NCBI GenBank assembly: GCA_023525975.1
Contig: CM042025.1
Location: 1,503,001-1,567,000, forward strand
Length of the DNA stretch: 64,000 bases
Direction of reading: 5' to 3'
DNA from: Smallanthus sonchifolius
Lineage: Eukaryota; Streptophyta; Magnoliopsida; Asterales; Asteraceae
Shown: positions 47,695 to 59,236 of the stretch, in pieces
How the letters are laid out: each line of letters opens with the position of its first letter
Numbering within the stretch: the first letter of the stretch is position 1
The notes under the pieces: model-generated
The model's database searches: none
Told to the model about the DNA's origin: nothing
The model's input: only the letters and a program-made list of their open reading frames with translations
Made by a program: the position numbers and the translations under genes

Positions 47695-49033
47695 CTACGG
47701 GTACCAACTAAAGAGGAAATCATCATAGTCATGGTTTTCGGTCATATCATTGATCTCATAGTTATGTGTACTACATGTAGATGAAAATACCCCCGGCGAT
47801 ACAATGCCCTCATGATCTAATCTATATGACATCATAGACATAGGTTCTTGTGGAACTTGTGAGGGTCCTACGATCGGATCCCATGGAGTATGATGATTAG
47901 ATGAAGAAACTTCTTCGTGTTTCAGATGACCTAAAGAAGAAAAACCCTCTTTAGGTGTATGTTTAATTAAGGGGAAACAAGTGTCAACTTTATCGTTCTC
48001 AAAATGTGTACTAGTTTTAAAACTAATGAGGATTGAACTATCCCCAGGATTTGGAGATTCCATAATCATTTGCGGAGCTCTTTGTAAATTATTGCAAGAA
48101 TGGCGTCCACAGTATGTTATCTTATACTTTGATGGCTCGTCATCGATCTTTTGTATTTGCTTGGTTGCTTGGCACCCTTGTTCAAACTTGTAAGTGCACC
48201 TATAATAGTTCCTGCATATTATAACAAAATATGTTTATTATATGTAATAGTAAAACTTTATGAAATATAACCAATTGGAATCTTTGTGGCATTTTAATTA
48301 GGAAAAAAACATAATTGATACAATAGTGTTTGCTAAAATACTAAAGTCGAACCCATAAATATTACCTCTGGTGTTTCGAGTTGAGAATCACTTTTTGACC
48401 GTACTTTCTCCAAGCATATCCATCATCAGACAAAGCAGAAGTCATTTTTACAATCGTCGAAGCGTCTTTTCTACATATGCCCAAACAAAGTAATTATTAG
48501 CAACTTGATATATACACACATGATCTCTTATCACACATATATATAATCATATGCATGGTTGATGATTGTTGAGTTTGATGAAGATAAGATATGAGAACAC
48601 AATCTCATATGTAACTCAACTTATATCCAATATTTTCAACCTCATCATATACACATATTTTAAGGATAATATTATGGATTTATGCTAGTTAAAATACGGT
48701 GTAATATAAAGCATACCGTCTTTTGTAACATCCCTTTTTTGTTTTTACGTTTTTCGTAACCTCGATGCTTTCACCAAAATCTTCTGGCCAGCTGCTTGAG
48801 GATCTCACATCACTAGTTGGATTATGAAGAATTTCATTGAGGTTAGAAGAGCGCAAGATGGAACGCGTGTTATCAAACATCCTCAAGATCTGTACCACCA
48901 CACCGTTTTCTAACTTGAGATCAGATTCAATCTTTTCCGGCCGACCTAGCATCGCATGAAGCTTATTGGTTACTATTTGACCATTTGTAAGCTCTTGAAT
49001 AGCTTTGATCCTATTGCTTGAGGAAGACTCCAT
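47695..49033 (-). CDS. Group III WRKY transcription factor, WRKY70-like paralogue (3 exons)
   Basis: Exons on the minus strand are 49033-48717, 48470-48366 and 48211-47695 with GT/AG borders: 939 nt, 312 residues. The start is chosen by alignment with gene 1 (MESSS); an upstream in-frame Met at 49075 would add 14 residues not shared by the paralogue. Exon 1 has NRIKAIQELTNGQIV and KTKKGCYKRR; exon 2 has DDGYAWRKYGQKVILNSK; exon 3 begins NYYRCTYKFEQGC and closes the zinc finger at HSC with C-X7-C-X23-H-X-C. The intron again splits Arg (AG|G). Relative to gene 1, exon 1 has an ENGVV insertion and exon 3 diverges past the domain. Nuclear W-box binding is expected from the family. It lies between duplicated blocks B and C. 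Confidence 0.93.
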
Positions 49034-49272
49034 ACTGTAGTTGGTTTTGTGAGATCTAATTGCAAGACAGCACACCTATCAATATTATTAATAGAGCAAA
49101 AAGTTAACGTATTTTTTATTATTTATGTTTTTCTTAAACAAGCTAGTGACAAAGAAATTCTAGAAAACTATTGCAGAGTGAGTTCCACGAAGACGCGCTA
49201 AGTAATGCAATAGAACTAGGTGAAGACTAGTATCTTGTTACACGCGTATGCATGCGAGTGGATAAAAATAAG

Positions 49273-49302
49273 TGACGTTAAACCGAGTTTTTCTATATGA
49301 CG
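49273..49302. promoter_or_regulatory. Paired TGACG motifs upstream of WRKY gene 2
   Basis: TGACG at 49273-49277 and 49298-49302, about 240-270 bp upstream of the ATG, in a block matching that of gene 1 (AGTGACGTTAAAC, GACGCAAGCATGAATAA) although much of the surrounding upstream sequence has diverged. Also conserved are TTCCACGAxxACGCGCTAA and the leader TAATTGCAAGACAGCACxCC. Candidate as-1-like site; binding inferred. Confidence 0.55.
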
Positions 49303-49500
49303 CAAGCATGAATAAATTGCTCAAATCTTGATCCCTGGTTTAAGAAGTAAAAACCCTCCATGGTGATTTGGTGACGGGGTAAGTTCTTCACATGAAGATG
49401 AACGTCTCCCTGTTGCTTTATCACTTGTTCTTGAAAAATCTTTTAAAAACCGCTCCTAAAAACAAAAGTTGACCGGCTCAAAAAAATGGTTTCTGTACAA

Positions 49501-49696
49501 GCTTGTGAAAGCAAAGGAAGAAGATAAAGAAAGAATGAACGGAGTCATCGAAGAGTTGCTAAAAGAAAAAGATAAAGATAAAGAAAGGTTGAACGGAATT
49601 ATTGAGGATTTGGTGAAAGAAAAAGAAAGCGATAAGGTTGAGAAACAAGTTATACTCGATAGGATGACGAACTTTGAAGCATTTTTAAATCTATAA
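49501..49696 (+). pseudogene. C-terminal coiled-coil of a CACTA-encoded protein
   Basis: Frame ending TAA at 49696 reads EEDKERMNGVIEELLKEKDK, then DKERLNGIIEDLVKEKESDK and closes FEAFLNL. Heptad-like Lys/Glu/Leu spacing predicts a coiled coil, as found at the C-terminus of plant Ptta/En/Spm transposase-associated proteins. The rest of the gene is missing. Confidence 0.55.
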
Positions 49697-50167
49697 ACAC
49701 TTTTATTTGAATGTTTGGCTATTTATTATGTTTGGATAACTCGGATAAGTGACTTTTTTTTAAATGTTAATTAGAATGTTTTGAAGTATTCAGAATTTAT
49801 GAATGGTTAATATTTGAAAATCTAAAAACTAACAGGAGATTCCAAAAAAAATATAAAACTATAAAAACAGGAAAAAAATTGTAATAAAAAGTATTGCGGT
49901 CGCGACGTGGTCGCAAGCTGTCAGTCGGAAAAGAGCGGTCGCAAGTTTTGCGAATGCATTTTTGGTCGCATTTTTTGCGACCGCGTTCCCAGTCGTAAAA
50001 TTTGCGACCGCATTAATCCGGTCGTAAAAAAACGGTCGCAGGTTAACGCCGGTCACAAATTTTGATTAGCGACGGAGGTTTTTGCGACCAAATTTCCGGT
50101 CGCAATTTAGTCGCAAAACACATTTTGCGACTGGAAATGCGGCACAATTGGTCAGTTTTCTAGTAGT
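49501..50167 (+). mobile_element. CACTA element remnant, 5' truncated
   Basis: Block B has the uninterrupted site TGTACAAGTGTCACATG. Here 667 bp lie between ACAAG and a second AAG, giving a 3-bp target duplication as for CACTA elements. The right end is TTTTCTAGTAGTG. Subterminal GGTCGCAA/TTTGCGACC motifs recur about a dozen times in both directions (49895-50140). The left end starts CTTGTGAAAG, not CACTA, so the 5' part was deleted exactly to the target edge. Confidence 0.85.
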
Positions 50168-51850
50168 GAAGTGTCACATGTTAGCGTCCAACCATATTTT
50201 TGCTCTCTAATCGTTTTTTTCTGCATCATATTGTTTGTTAATCTCTTTCATCTCTAAAAATGTATGTTAACACCGATTCAGAAAGCCCTTAATTTATCCT
50301 TTTATTGAAGTCTTTGACTCAAAGTTCGTTGTAGGAGTCCCATTAAGGGAGATTCTTTTTGAGAAATAATACGAATATCGGTGAAAGTTTCGCCCTGTCA
50401 TATCTAATCTGGTGAAAAAATAATTTTTTGGTTAATGTGTCTTCCAAACACCAAAGTCTTTGTTTAGGATTTAAATGTTTTTTAATCAACGTTGATTTTG
50501 ATTAAAAGTTAGTCAATAATGTTTATATTTGTGCTTGTCTAAACTATGTCAATCGTACAAATAATTTGCACCATGATCGTAGCACTTGTCTCATCTGTTG
50601 ATCTCAATCCACTGTTGATTGCCTGCAACTTGCAATATATTATGAAGGGGAAGAAAACCCGAAGGTCTGCAGCATATATTTGACCAGCTTCCAAGTGATG
50701 ATAGGTACAATAATCACAAATTATATTATAAATATTTGTTTATTATTGTTAAACACATGTGAGGAAAACAATGATTGACTTTCAACCTTTTGAATAATGT
50801 TTAAGCTTTAGGGTTTTTAGAGGTAAACTTATATTATTTAGTCTTTAACTTTTTAGAAATTATATCTTTGGTATTCATTCTACACTTATGAAGTAATATT
50901 TTTTCATTAACTAACGTTAAAAAAATTATTAAGTCATTATTAAATGACCATTATATCCTTATTATTAAAAATTAAGAAAAAATCTTCAAACCTAGTTCGC
51001 CCTGGTTTCTTCTCCAACACCGCTAATGCCGCCCACTGCCACTGCCTCTGTCTCCACGCCTCGTCTACATCAATGTAAGCAAGGCTGGCTTGTTAGAGTC
51101 TTGAAACACACTTACTCTCTCTACTACACATTCTCACACTGGAGTCGGATCACGGGGATTCTCCCCTCCCTGTGACGAGGCTAACGGTGTACCGTAGATT
51201 GAGGTAAGAGTTTGATTTTGTTGTAGCAAAAAAAGGCCAATTTTTGTAGCTTTCAGGCGGATTTGTTGAAGCCAGCGATTTTGAAGCCCATTTGGTAATC
51301 CGTCGTTCACTTGCGACGGGAGATGAATCCCAAGAAGGAAAAGCATGGAATATATGAATCACTATTCATCGGAGGAGGTGGTTTAGGGTTGCGACACTAT
51401 AGTGACCGAAGAGGGAGGGGCCGGGTTGTGGTATTTAATTTTTAAAAATTTTAGTTTACATGGTATATCTGTCATTTCATATAAATTTAATGAAATCTTT
51501 TAACGCTCACTTGTGAAAACTAAAAGGGTCAAACGTGTTAGTGAGCAGCAAATAGTGAGGACCAAACTTTTAATTTCTCTAAAGTTAGAACCATAGATAA
51601 AATATGACCTACAAGGACCATCTATATAATTTACTCTAATTTTATGTGTTAAAATGAAGTAGCTGCAAATATTATTTTTCCTCCACTTATTAGCTATGTT
51701 TGTAATAATTTTATTTCGGTCAACTGTTTTTAACTTCCCCAACCGCGTATTGCAGATAGCAAATTTCTCAAAACAAAACCGAACCACATTGAAACTCGTT
51801 TTCGGTTAAGCTTGTGGTTTATTTGGACAAGTCAACATGTGTCATAAATG

Positions 51851-52663
51851 GTCAAATATAATCCATAGGAATATTGGTTTTTAACTTCCCCAACCGCATA
51901 TTGCAGATAGCAATATTGGTTATTATTTCAAACTCACCCTTGTCTCATAAATGGTCAAATATAATCCATAGGAAGTCAACAGCCTAGGGTTTCGGCCACG
52001 GGCCGAGACCGTGTTCTCCTGTTCATTCGATAATTAGTTTATTCATTCGAGATCAAAATAATAATCAAGATCGTTCACTGAGTAACTCGTTCTTTGGGCA
52101 TTTTTATCAAACAAGATTTTCATGTTCACATGATGAGAAAGTAAAGAGAATGTTGTGGACTTAAATCGAACACTTATTTAACCATTGTTTTGAATTTTAT
52201 AAATTAAAATATGCTAAATATGATTAGGAAATCTATATTATTATAGAAATAAACCCAACCTTTTATGTTAAAATAATTTTGAAGGTTTTTATGTATTTAT
52301 AAAAAAACGTATTTATATACAGTCCAGATGATCTTCAGCCCCGTTTTCATTTTAGTTAATTCTTTAGCTTGATCTTTTTTTTTTTTACCTTTGAAATTAA
52401 AAGTCATAAAACAATAGTTCAAATCGACTCATTTATAAGGGATTGGTAAGACACCAAACTATAAGTTAGGACAAGTGTCGGTTAAGATACGCGACTCTAG
52501 AACGTAACCAGATGCGAAACGAAAACAGGGTTCGACTAGAAACATCCCAAAACTTCAAATAAGCATATCTCGGGCTAAGAAAATGCGTTACGTAAACCTT
52601 AATACATGAAACACGGGTACCTCGACAAGAAGAATTTGAAAAGGATGTTATAATGGACTGTCA
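51851..52663. other. No gene seen; some similarity to block D and LTR-like texture
   Basis: 51980-52180 matches 56850-57095 (AATAATCAAGATC, GAGTAACTCGTTCTTTGGGC), another duplicate pair. 52440-52660 has a GC-balanced texture like a Gypsy LTR, continuing after the MITE, but no ends were defined. Confidence 0.5.
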
Positions 52664-53215
52664 CACTACAACAATATCACTCTATACCGACGACTTTTTT
52701 TGACCCTATAGCGACGACATGTCGTCGGGATAGGTGTCGTCGGTATTGAGTCGTACCAATAGCCAAGATTGTCGTCGGGATAGGTGTCGTCGGGATAGGT
52801 CAGACTATACCGACGACTTATCGTCGGTATAGGGTCTATTTAAATAATTCAAAAAGAAACCCTATACCGACGACATGTCGTCGGTATAGATTTTTCCCAA
52901 AATTGTTTTTAATTAAAAAAAAACCCACCAACGAAAAGTTATTAAATAAAAGAAAACGCAAAAATAAAATGGAATTTAACCTATACCGACGACATATCGT
53001 CGGTATAGGTTTTCCCCAATTTTTCATTGAGCGCCATGTTTTTCCTCCGTCCGGCTCAACCCTGTGCCGACGACATGTCGTCGGTATAGGGTCTCCCTTC
53101 TCAAATTTTGGGATTAGCCTATACCGACGACATGTCGTCGGCACAGGGTGACCTATGCCGACGACAAGTGTCGTCGGTATAGGGTCCGTCGGCATAGAGT
53201 CATTTTCTTGTAGTG
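52664..53215. mobile_element. CACTA MITE (552 bp) built of repeated palindromes
   Basis: Target duplication TCA at 52661-52663 and 53216-53218. Ends are CACTACAACAATATCA and ATTTTCTTGTAGTG. Inside, CCGACGACATGTCGTCGG within a 28-bp perfect or near-perfect palindrome occurs at about 52809, 52861, 52980, 53063, 53119 and 53151, along with single half-sites near the left end. No transposase. These are presumed transposase binding sites by analogy with En/Spm subterminal motifs. Confidence 0.93.
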
Positions 53216-53218
53216 TCA

Positions 53219-54400
53219 TCGGGTGTAACGATCCGTCACGCCACAATTTCAAAGAAAACATCGGAAATCGCCACGTGGAACATTGACTCACCCAACCTAT
53301 GGCGGTCACGGACCGTCACCGCCCATGACGGTCTGTCACAGACCCAGAATCAACTTATAGATAGAGCATTAAGTGTTTTCATTTAGTATTCAATCCCACT
53401 TCTTCAGGAACGCTCTATTCTAAGACTCCCGAGCTTGAAATACCCCTTTGTGTGTTACAAGCAAGTTTTTTTAGGAGCAAGGGGCGAGGAAACTTTACAT
53501 CAATGTGTCGTAGATAGTCATTCGGTAAGTCATCTCCCTTAGTTAGGATCGGTAGCCCCGAGGTTGGCACGGGCATAAGGGAAATGCCCAAAAAGTGCCA
53601 ACTAGTAAGGACTATACCCGGAGGGTTGGCATGGGCATGAGGAAATGCCAGAACAATGCCAAACAAAGATAGGTATTGGGAAAGGGATGAAGAGGAATCC
53701 CTTAGGGGGTTATACTATCTAAGATATAGATTAAATAGTATTATCTTGTCCATAGGATAACATCAGTTAGCAGACAACGTGAGAGTAGATTGTAACTGAT
53801 CAAGGTGAGTTTCTTTGACGAGGCATCCCTTAGGGGGATTATCATCTGTTTCAGTTATAGGGTAGATGGTTGTGACATTGCATGATATGCTTGTTATCTA
53901 GCTTTGATATGATATTCAAGATGGTTGTTTAAAACTAGATTTGGAGAGGATATCGGTTCCGTCTTGTTTTGGGCACACATCTTAGGTGCTCGGTAAGTGC
54001 AGGTTATCAGACGATGGCTTGTAGGTTTGGCATTACAGGTCAAGCATTTGGAGCAAGAAGGCTTGTTTGTTTGATTATTTTAAGACACTAGTTGTTTAAT
54101 GTAATAATCTTTTGTAAGAGTTTATAAACAGTTATTTTATCAATAAGAAAGACCTTTTGTTCTAGCTTCTACTATGTGTTTCTATATCATTCAGCATTAC
54201 TAACCAATGCCTGGGACTGGGGTGTGAGAGGAACCGAATATGCAGATGCGGATCTAGAAATTGGGGCCAATCATCAGGCTCGGTATTGGGTCGAGCATAA
54301 GAATGAGAACATCTACGCTACATAATCTGTATACGATTAAGCGGCGTAAACCAGAAAATGATTATTCAAAATTTTCCAAAAACAAAAAGGTCAATGGCCC
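53219..54400. other. Probable decayed LTR sequence, no gene
   Basis: TGTAACGATCCGTCACG near 53224 and CTGGGACTGGGGTGTGAGA near 54210 resemble Gypsy LTR starts and ends in this window, and a TTATAGATAGAG word at 53354 could be TATA-like. No partner LTR or target duplication was found. GGCACGGGCATA/GGCATGGGCAT words repeat at 53565-53640. Confidence 0.4.
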
Positions 54401-54404
54401 CTAG

Positions 54405-55497
54405 CTATACGGGTCGTATGGTAGCCGTCTCTTGTCGGTTCAAAATAAATTGATAGGGGTCATATCTTTCTATACGTGTTTGGTAAATGAGCTCCCAATT
54501 CGCTCCAACAGGAGTTTTGAAACACCTCGAATTGTAACTTGGCATGGGCATCGGATAATCCCCCTCTAAACAAACTCTAATAAAATGGTTTTCATCCAAA
54601 TAAGTAATTGTAATAAATCAATGAGTCATGTAATCTTCTGGAGATAACCATTGAAGGAAAAAATTGGTAGTATTGGATTCAGCTATATAGTGTACAACCA
54701 CATCAAACCTGTTAGCAATCAGGTCTCCCGCATGCGGCATCACCATCCAATAATCACGTGGAACCATACCCATATCATTCCAGTCTAACGTTTTACGTAT
54801 AAAAATGTAATTGAAAAACATAAACATGTATCTGTCTGTGTGTTCATCCATTTCCGCCCTAAGTTCAGTCCGGATATAACGCCGATGATTTCCATCCATC
54901 CCCAATCCAACAGTTGCAGCTCGGAAACCACAATTACCATCCGCTAATACACCATTTGTACCTGAGACGTACGGGTGGAATATTTTTGGAATCCATTAAC
55001 TAAAACGAAAATTGTTGTTCTTTTCTTCATCTCCCTTGATAAATGAGCACCCGGTAGACTGTTGTGATAACTCCATGAAATCATTGCCTTTCGCTTAGTA
55101 GACATTGACCGGGCGCATTTCAATGAGGGGTGCTTAGACATCGCAGTTGAACTAGTAAGGTCCTGGACGTCTTGTTGTTGGTTCACGTATGAACTATGCC
55201 TAGCAGGGTCCGGGATGTCTCCTTGTTGCTTTTCCTTTCTTTGACGCCCACGAGTATGCGTTTGCACTTTAGGCGCCTTTCTGTCTAATTTACCAGGATT
55301 TATTACCGATTTAATCATGGACATCAAAGATCTTTTTATCGACTCCGGGTGGACGAGTAAATGTTTAGTCACAACATCCATTTCTTTATGGATATCGGTT
55401 TTTTCATTCATATCTATAAAATACGGTGAATAATCAAGCTTTGTCCAGAAGAAATCTACGACATCCAGTGGAATTCTTGACCCTAGATTGAAATAGT
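54405..55497 (-). pseudogene. MULE-associated OTU-type cysteine protease region, broken
   Basis: Minus-strand reading from about 55497: SRIPLDVVDFFWTKL, HPESIKRSLMSM, THTRGRQRKEKQ, DPARHSSYV, then after a frame change near 54990 VLADGNCGFRAATVGLG, DYWMVMPHAGDLIANRFD, and LDENHFIRVCLEGDYPMP. DGNC with its Cys and the later His of NHF are the OTU catalytic positions. This domain order (post-transposase linker, OTU) is seen in plant Mutator-derived proteins. An in-frame TGA at 54618 and the frame change make it a pseudogene. No MULE transposase core or TIRs were found nearby. OTU enzymes cleave ubiquitin-type linkages; any role here is lost. Confidence 0.8.
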
Positions 55498-55499
55498 CA

Positions 55500-56090
55500 A
55501 CATTGCAAACGCTTAAATAAGGAAAAAATCATCACTAAATAAAGTGGGCTAGCCCCATATTGACGGATGTTTTAATTAAATGGAATACACTAAAATAATT
55601 ATCGTTAAATATATTGAGCTTAAAACTTGTATGTTTTATGTTATGATGGATATGAAACAAGAAACACTTATAATACTAGTAACTTTCATATTTTAGTAAT
55701 TCAAAAGCAAAATGCTACAACATAAAATATTAATTTTATTGATAGTACTTTTTAACGACAAATCTGTCATACTTTTACTATTAAATTACAACAAATAATT
55801 AATCTATTGATAATACTAATAGATTAAATTTTTATTCAGAAGAAAAACTTTACTCAAATATAAACAAATGACTGGTTACCCATTTATTCGTACCCATTTA
55901 TACATACCAACTTTATTAAATGTTTGGTCAACTTGTCTCTCAAAGCTAATGTTAAGGAATTTAAATATTTGTGGGCATATTTATTTTAATAAAACAGTTG
56001 GTCAATAATGTTTTATTTTTGTAATTTTCCTTCCAATCTCGTTGGAATGGCTGTGAAAACATATAACTACGCCAATAGTATTATTCAACA
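55500..56090. other. No gene seen; left edge of duplicated block D
   Basis: AT-rich. From about 55930 GGTCAATAATGTTTTATTTT matches the diverged block family. Confidence 0.5.
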
Positions 56091-57100
56091 TAATTTTTTT
56101 GAACGGCAAACTTTTTATTTATTTTTGTTTTGGGCAAGGTTTGAACCCACAACCTTTTTAGTTGTGAGACTCCTCTTTTACCACTAGACCCCAATCTCCA
56201 CCCATTATGCAACATAATAAACGTCGTATAGAGAATTAAGGACCGCAGACTATATTGAAGCACATGTTCTCATTGTTAATTTCAACCCGGTGTTTCTTGT
56301 GTGCAACTTGTAATAGTAAACTCAAAAGGAAACCCATAGGGTTTTGGTTTTTAGCATATTGACCACCTTCCAAAGTGATGATAGGTACATAATTAGTAAT
56401 TTTATTATAAATCTTTGTTTATTGTTAAACACATGTGAGAAAAATAATGATTGACTTGCAAACTTTTGATAATGTTTAAGCATAATATGATTTCTAGACG
56501 AAAGGTTGTCTAAATATGGTCTCCAATCTACATTTATGAGTAACACATTCAGTATTTTAAATAATGTTAAAAAAACTAATGAAAAAAAGGTAAAACCCCA
56601 ACCCTAGCCTCGTCCCCCTTTTCTTCTTTGTCTTCTCCGACCCCCTATCTGATCGCCACCGCCAACTGCCAATCTCGTCACCCCTGCCTCTATCCCTACA
56701 ATAGTAAGAGCCGTGAAAGGAGCAAGAGTAACCCTACCTTCAAACACACTTGCTCGTATTCCTCACGTAATGGTCTCCACATCTCTACAATACATATATA
56801 GATACCGTCTCTATATCCCATTCTTCGTGAGTGTTGTCAACATATTTTTCCTTGGGTTTTAGGCTATGGGGGCCAAGACCTTATTCTCTTTTTCTTTTGG
56901 TTTTTAGATCGTTCTTCGAGATCATAACAATAATCAAGATCATCCATTGAGTAACTCGTTCTTTGGGCACCCCGAAACCCCTAAAATTGTACATCAAGAT
57001 TTTCATTTCATTATACTATTTGTTATAGAAAATTGACACTCATAGCTTTAAGAAATATTTGAATGAAGAGAAAGTAGGAGAATTTTGTGGAGCTAAGTCA
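55930..57100. repeat. Duplicated block D (most diverged)
   Basis: Shares AAACACATGTGAGAAAAA.AATGATTGACTTGCAAA and GATAATGTTTAAGC with blocks A-C, and 56640-56700 shares the pyrimidine-rich GCCACCGCCAACTGCCAAT-type stretch with 37590 and 51015. 56850-57095 pairs with 51980-52180. Confidence 0.65.
56095..56209 (-). mobile_element. Short tRNA-derived SINE, minus strand
   Basis: Target duplication CAACATAAT at 56086-56094 and 56210-56218. Minus strand has GGGGTCTAGTGGTAAAAG (box A-like) and GGGTTCAAACCTT (box B), and ends CCGTTCAAAAAAA, the same 3' end as the SINE at 21635, so they may share a family. Confidence 0.85.
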
Positions 57101-57130
57101 TGTCTATCGATTTATCTGTTTTTAGTAAAT

Positions 57131-57350
57131 GCCAATTGAAGAAACATAGATCGGAGCGCTGGGCCTCGGGTGTATGTTCCCATAGTTTAGAGAAAGACGG
57201 TCCATCTCGTTCATCCCACATCTCGCTTCTTTATTCTCCGGTCGTCGGGTTATCTGCAACCACAGGTGAAATCTACGTCAAAGGGCCCGAGGGTTTAGCC
57301 CAAAGGGCACTCCGACGCTCAAGTAAGTTTTCAATCCACCTTCAATCCAC
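57131..57350. repeat. Direct repeat copy 1 (~215 bp; partner 57737-57949)
   Basis: Starts GAAGAAACATAGATCGG and contains GCGCTGGGCCTCGGGTGTAT, CGTCGGGTTATCT and CTCCGACGCTCAA. About 85% identical to its partner by eye. GC-richer than surroundings. Minus-strand frames cross the pair (to 196 codons) but resemble no family I know. Confidence 0.85.
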
Positions 57351-57736
57351 ATCTCGCGATGGTTGTGAGTGGTGGAACTGGTACGCGGAGTAACGCCTGC
57401 GTCTGTGATTGCGTGTACGCGACATGCGTCTGGGGTGGCGCAGATTAGCGTGCGCGGGTTGCGGGGCTTGGCCGACGCCACCCAAACAGATCTAAAAGTA
57501 AAATAGGATAAAGCGTACCTGGTTCGCGGGATCTGTGGGTAGTAGTAACGTACCTCGTCTTCCAAAAAACCACGAAATAGCTTGTAATACCCGCATCTGA
57601 GGGTTTTCCATGTGGAAACCGTGTATGCAGGCTCGAGTAGTACAGATCTCGCGTTGAACTTCTCAACGAGCACAAATCTGAAATCTGGAGTGCAAAAAAA
57701 AATGAGATTTGGTTGTTGTTGTGTCCCATAGATGGT
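57351..57736. other. Spacer between the direct repeats, GC-richer, unknown
   Basis: No recognisable gene. CpG-containing words such as GCGTGTACGCGAC recur at 57365-57480. It could be part of a retroelement. Confidence 0.4.
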
Positions 57737-57949
57737 GCCAATGAAGAAACATAGATCGGTGCGCTGGGCCTCGGGTGTATGTTCCCACAATTTAGAGAAA
57801 GACAACCCATCTCTTTCATCCCACATCTCGGTTCTTTCTTCTCCTATCGTCGGGTTATCTACAACCATAGGTGAAATATGCGTTATAGAGCCAAGGGGTT
57901 TAGCCCCGAGGGCCCTCCGACGCTCAAATCAATTTTCAATCCACATTTG
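57737..57949. repeat. Direct repeat copy 2
   Basis: Partner of 57131-57350; see that entry for shared words. Confidence 0.85.
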
Positions 57950-57979
57950 ATATTTGAATGCATATATCTCATAGTATGT

Positions 57980-57980
<1 letters not shown>

Positions 57981-58016
<36 letters not shown>
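57981..58016. repeat. (GA)n microsatellite
   Basis: About 17 uninterrupted GA units. Confidence 0.96.
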
Positions 58017-58020
<4 letters not shown>

Positions 58021-58784
58021 AAGAACCTATTGGTGGTGATTCCTCCTATTTGTTTGAGGAGAAAAGTTAACTCTAGTGGGCTTTTATCCATGGGCCTGGT
58101 GAGGAGGGGGCTTTTTGGGCTCCTTTAGACCCAACCTCCACACCAATGTTTGTTGTAACCTTGAAACTTTCTAAGAGAAGAAATGTAACAAAATGAGTTT
58201 TTTTTTTCAAAAATGGATCAAATGATGGAGTTCAACCTTGACAAGTGGCACAGTCTCTGATCGTAAGACGGTAAACCCATGCCAGCTAAGTCCAGAATCA
58301 AAATCAGCATTGAATGGGGGCTTTGAAGAAAAATCAGATGCGATGATTGTGTTGGAAAATTTGTGAAAATGAGCTTTCATAATACTGAGAAAATAATTTT
58401 TCCCTAATTTTGGACAGAAATAACTATATTTAACTGTTGTTAATATACTTATTTTTTTATGGGTTTGTGTTCTTTTATGTGAGAGCTTCGCAATGAACCA
58501 AACCGTGTCCAAAACGTAGCTAAAATGAATAAGATATCGATGCTTGAAATTGAGTAATTGGAATGAATAATGTGAAACTTTGGTGATTGTTGTAAGAAAT
58601 TGTTGCAATTTCATGATTAATGCTAATAAAACCATGTCTTGATTCACTTGGATATTTTTTTTAACTTTTAAATTTACATTAACATGTTATGTATCAAATG
58701 AATGTTTTATTTGACTCATAAAATTGTCATAATTGTGTTTAAATAAAATTAAATATCGAGTTTTGGTATGAATATAAAATGAAC
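58017..58784. other. No supported gene
   Basis: A 146-codon minus-strand frame (58207-58647) exists but has no domain I recognise, and its neighbours are repeats; treated as unsupported. Confidence 0.4.
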
Positions 58785-59236
58785 CTTATGATTCATTTTT
58801 TGTAAGAGATAAAAACTTACATAGAAAATGAGAGAGAGTCATGCAACTCACTAGAGAGGAGAGCTTTCACATCAACAAGTTCATCTTTTCTTTTTCACCT
58901 AGTGAAACCTCGGGCGCGTGAGCCATCTCTGGTAGTACATATACTGTTCCAGTTATTGCACCTCGGGAGACGGACATGTGCGTCTTAGAGAAGGCGTGAA
59001 ATCTGTTTTAATGGAAGCTTATGATTCATTTTTTGTAAGAGATGAAAACTTACATAGGAAATGAGAGAGAGTCATGCAACTCACTAGAGATGAGAGCTTT
59101 CTCATCACCAACTTCATCAGTGAAACCTCGGGCGCGTGAGCCATCTCCGATAGTACATATACTGTTCAAGTTGTTGCACCTTGGGAGACAGACATGTGCG
59201 TTTTAGAGAAGACGTGAAATCTGTTTTAAAGGAAGC
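58785..59236. repeat. Tandem duplication of a ~230-bp unit
   Basis: Units 58785-59017 and 59018-59236 both start CTTATGATTCATTTTTTGTA and share GAGAGAGTCATGCAACTCAC, CTCGGGCGCGTGAGCCATCT and GACATGTGCGT.TTAGAGAA. The second lacks about 14 bp. GCATGAC-like GAGAGTCATGCAACTCAC is partly palindromic. Confidence 0.92.

Larger units (their letters stand above)
49445..51850. repeat. Duplicated block C
   Basis: Left edge ACCGCTCCTAAAAACAAAAG as in block B; resumes after the CACTA insertion at GTGTCACATGTTAGCG. 50345-51430 also matches block A up to and beyond the copia-type insertion (51065-51420 against 37620-37711 plus 44785-45080). No intact gene is seen. Confidence 0.85.

Noticed and set aside
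57278..57868. A 196-codon minus-strand frame
   Set aside because: It crosses a pair of direct repeats, shows no family motif and overlaps a second frame of similar quality.
58207..58647. A 146-codon minus-strand frame
   Set aside because: No recognisable domain, AT-rich codon content and repeat context; cannot be supported.
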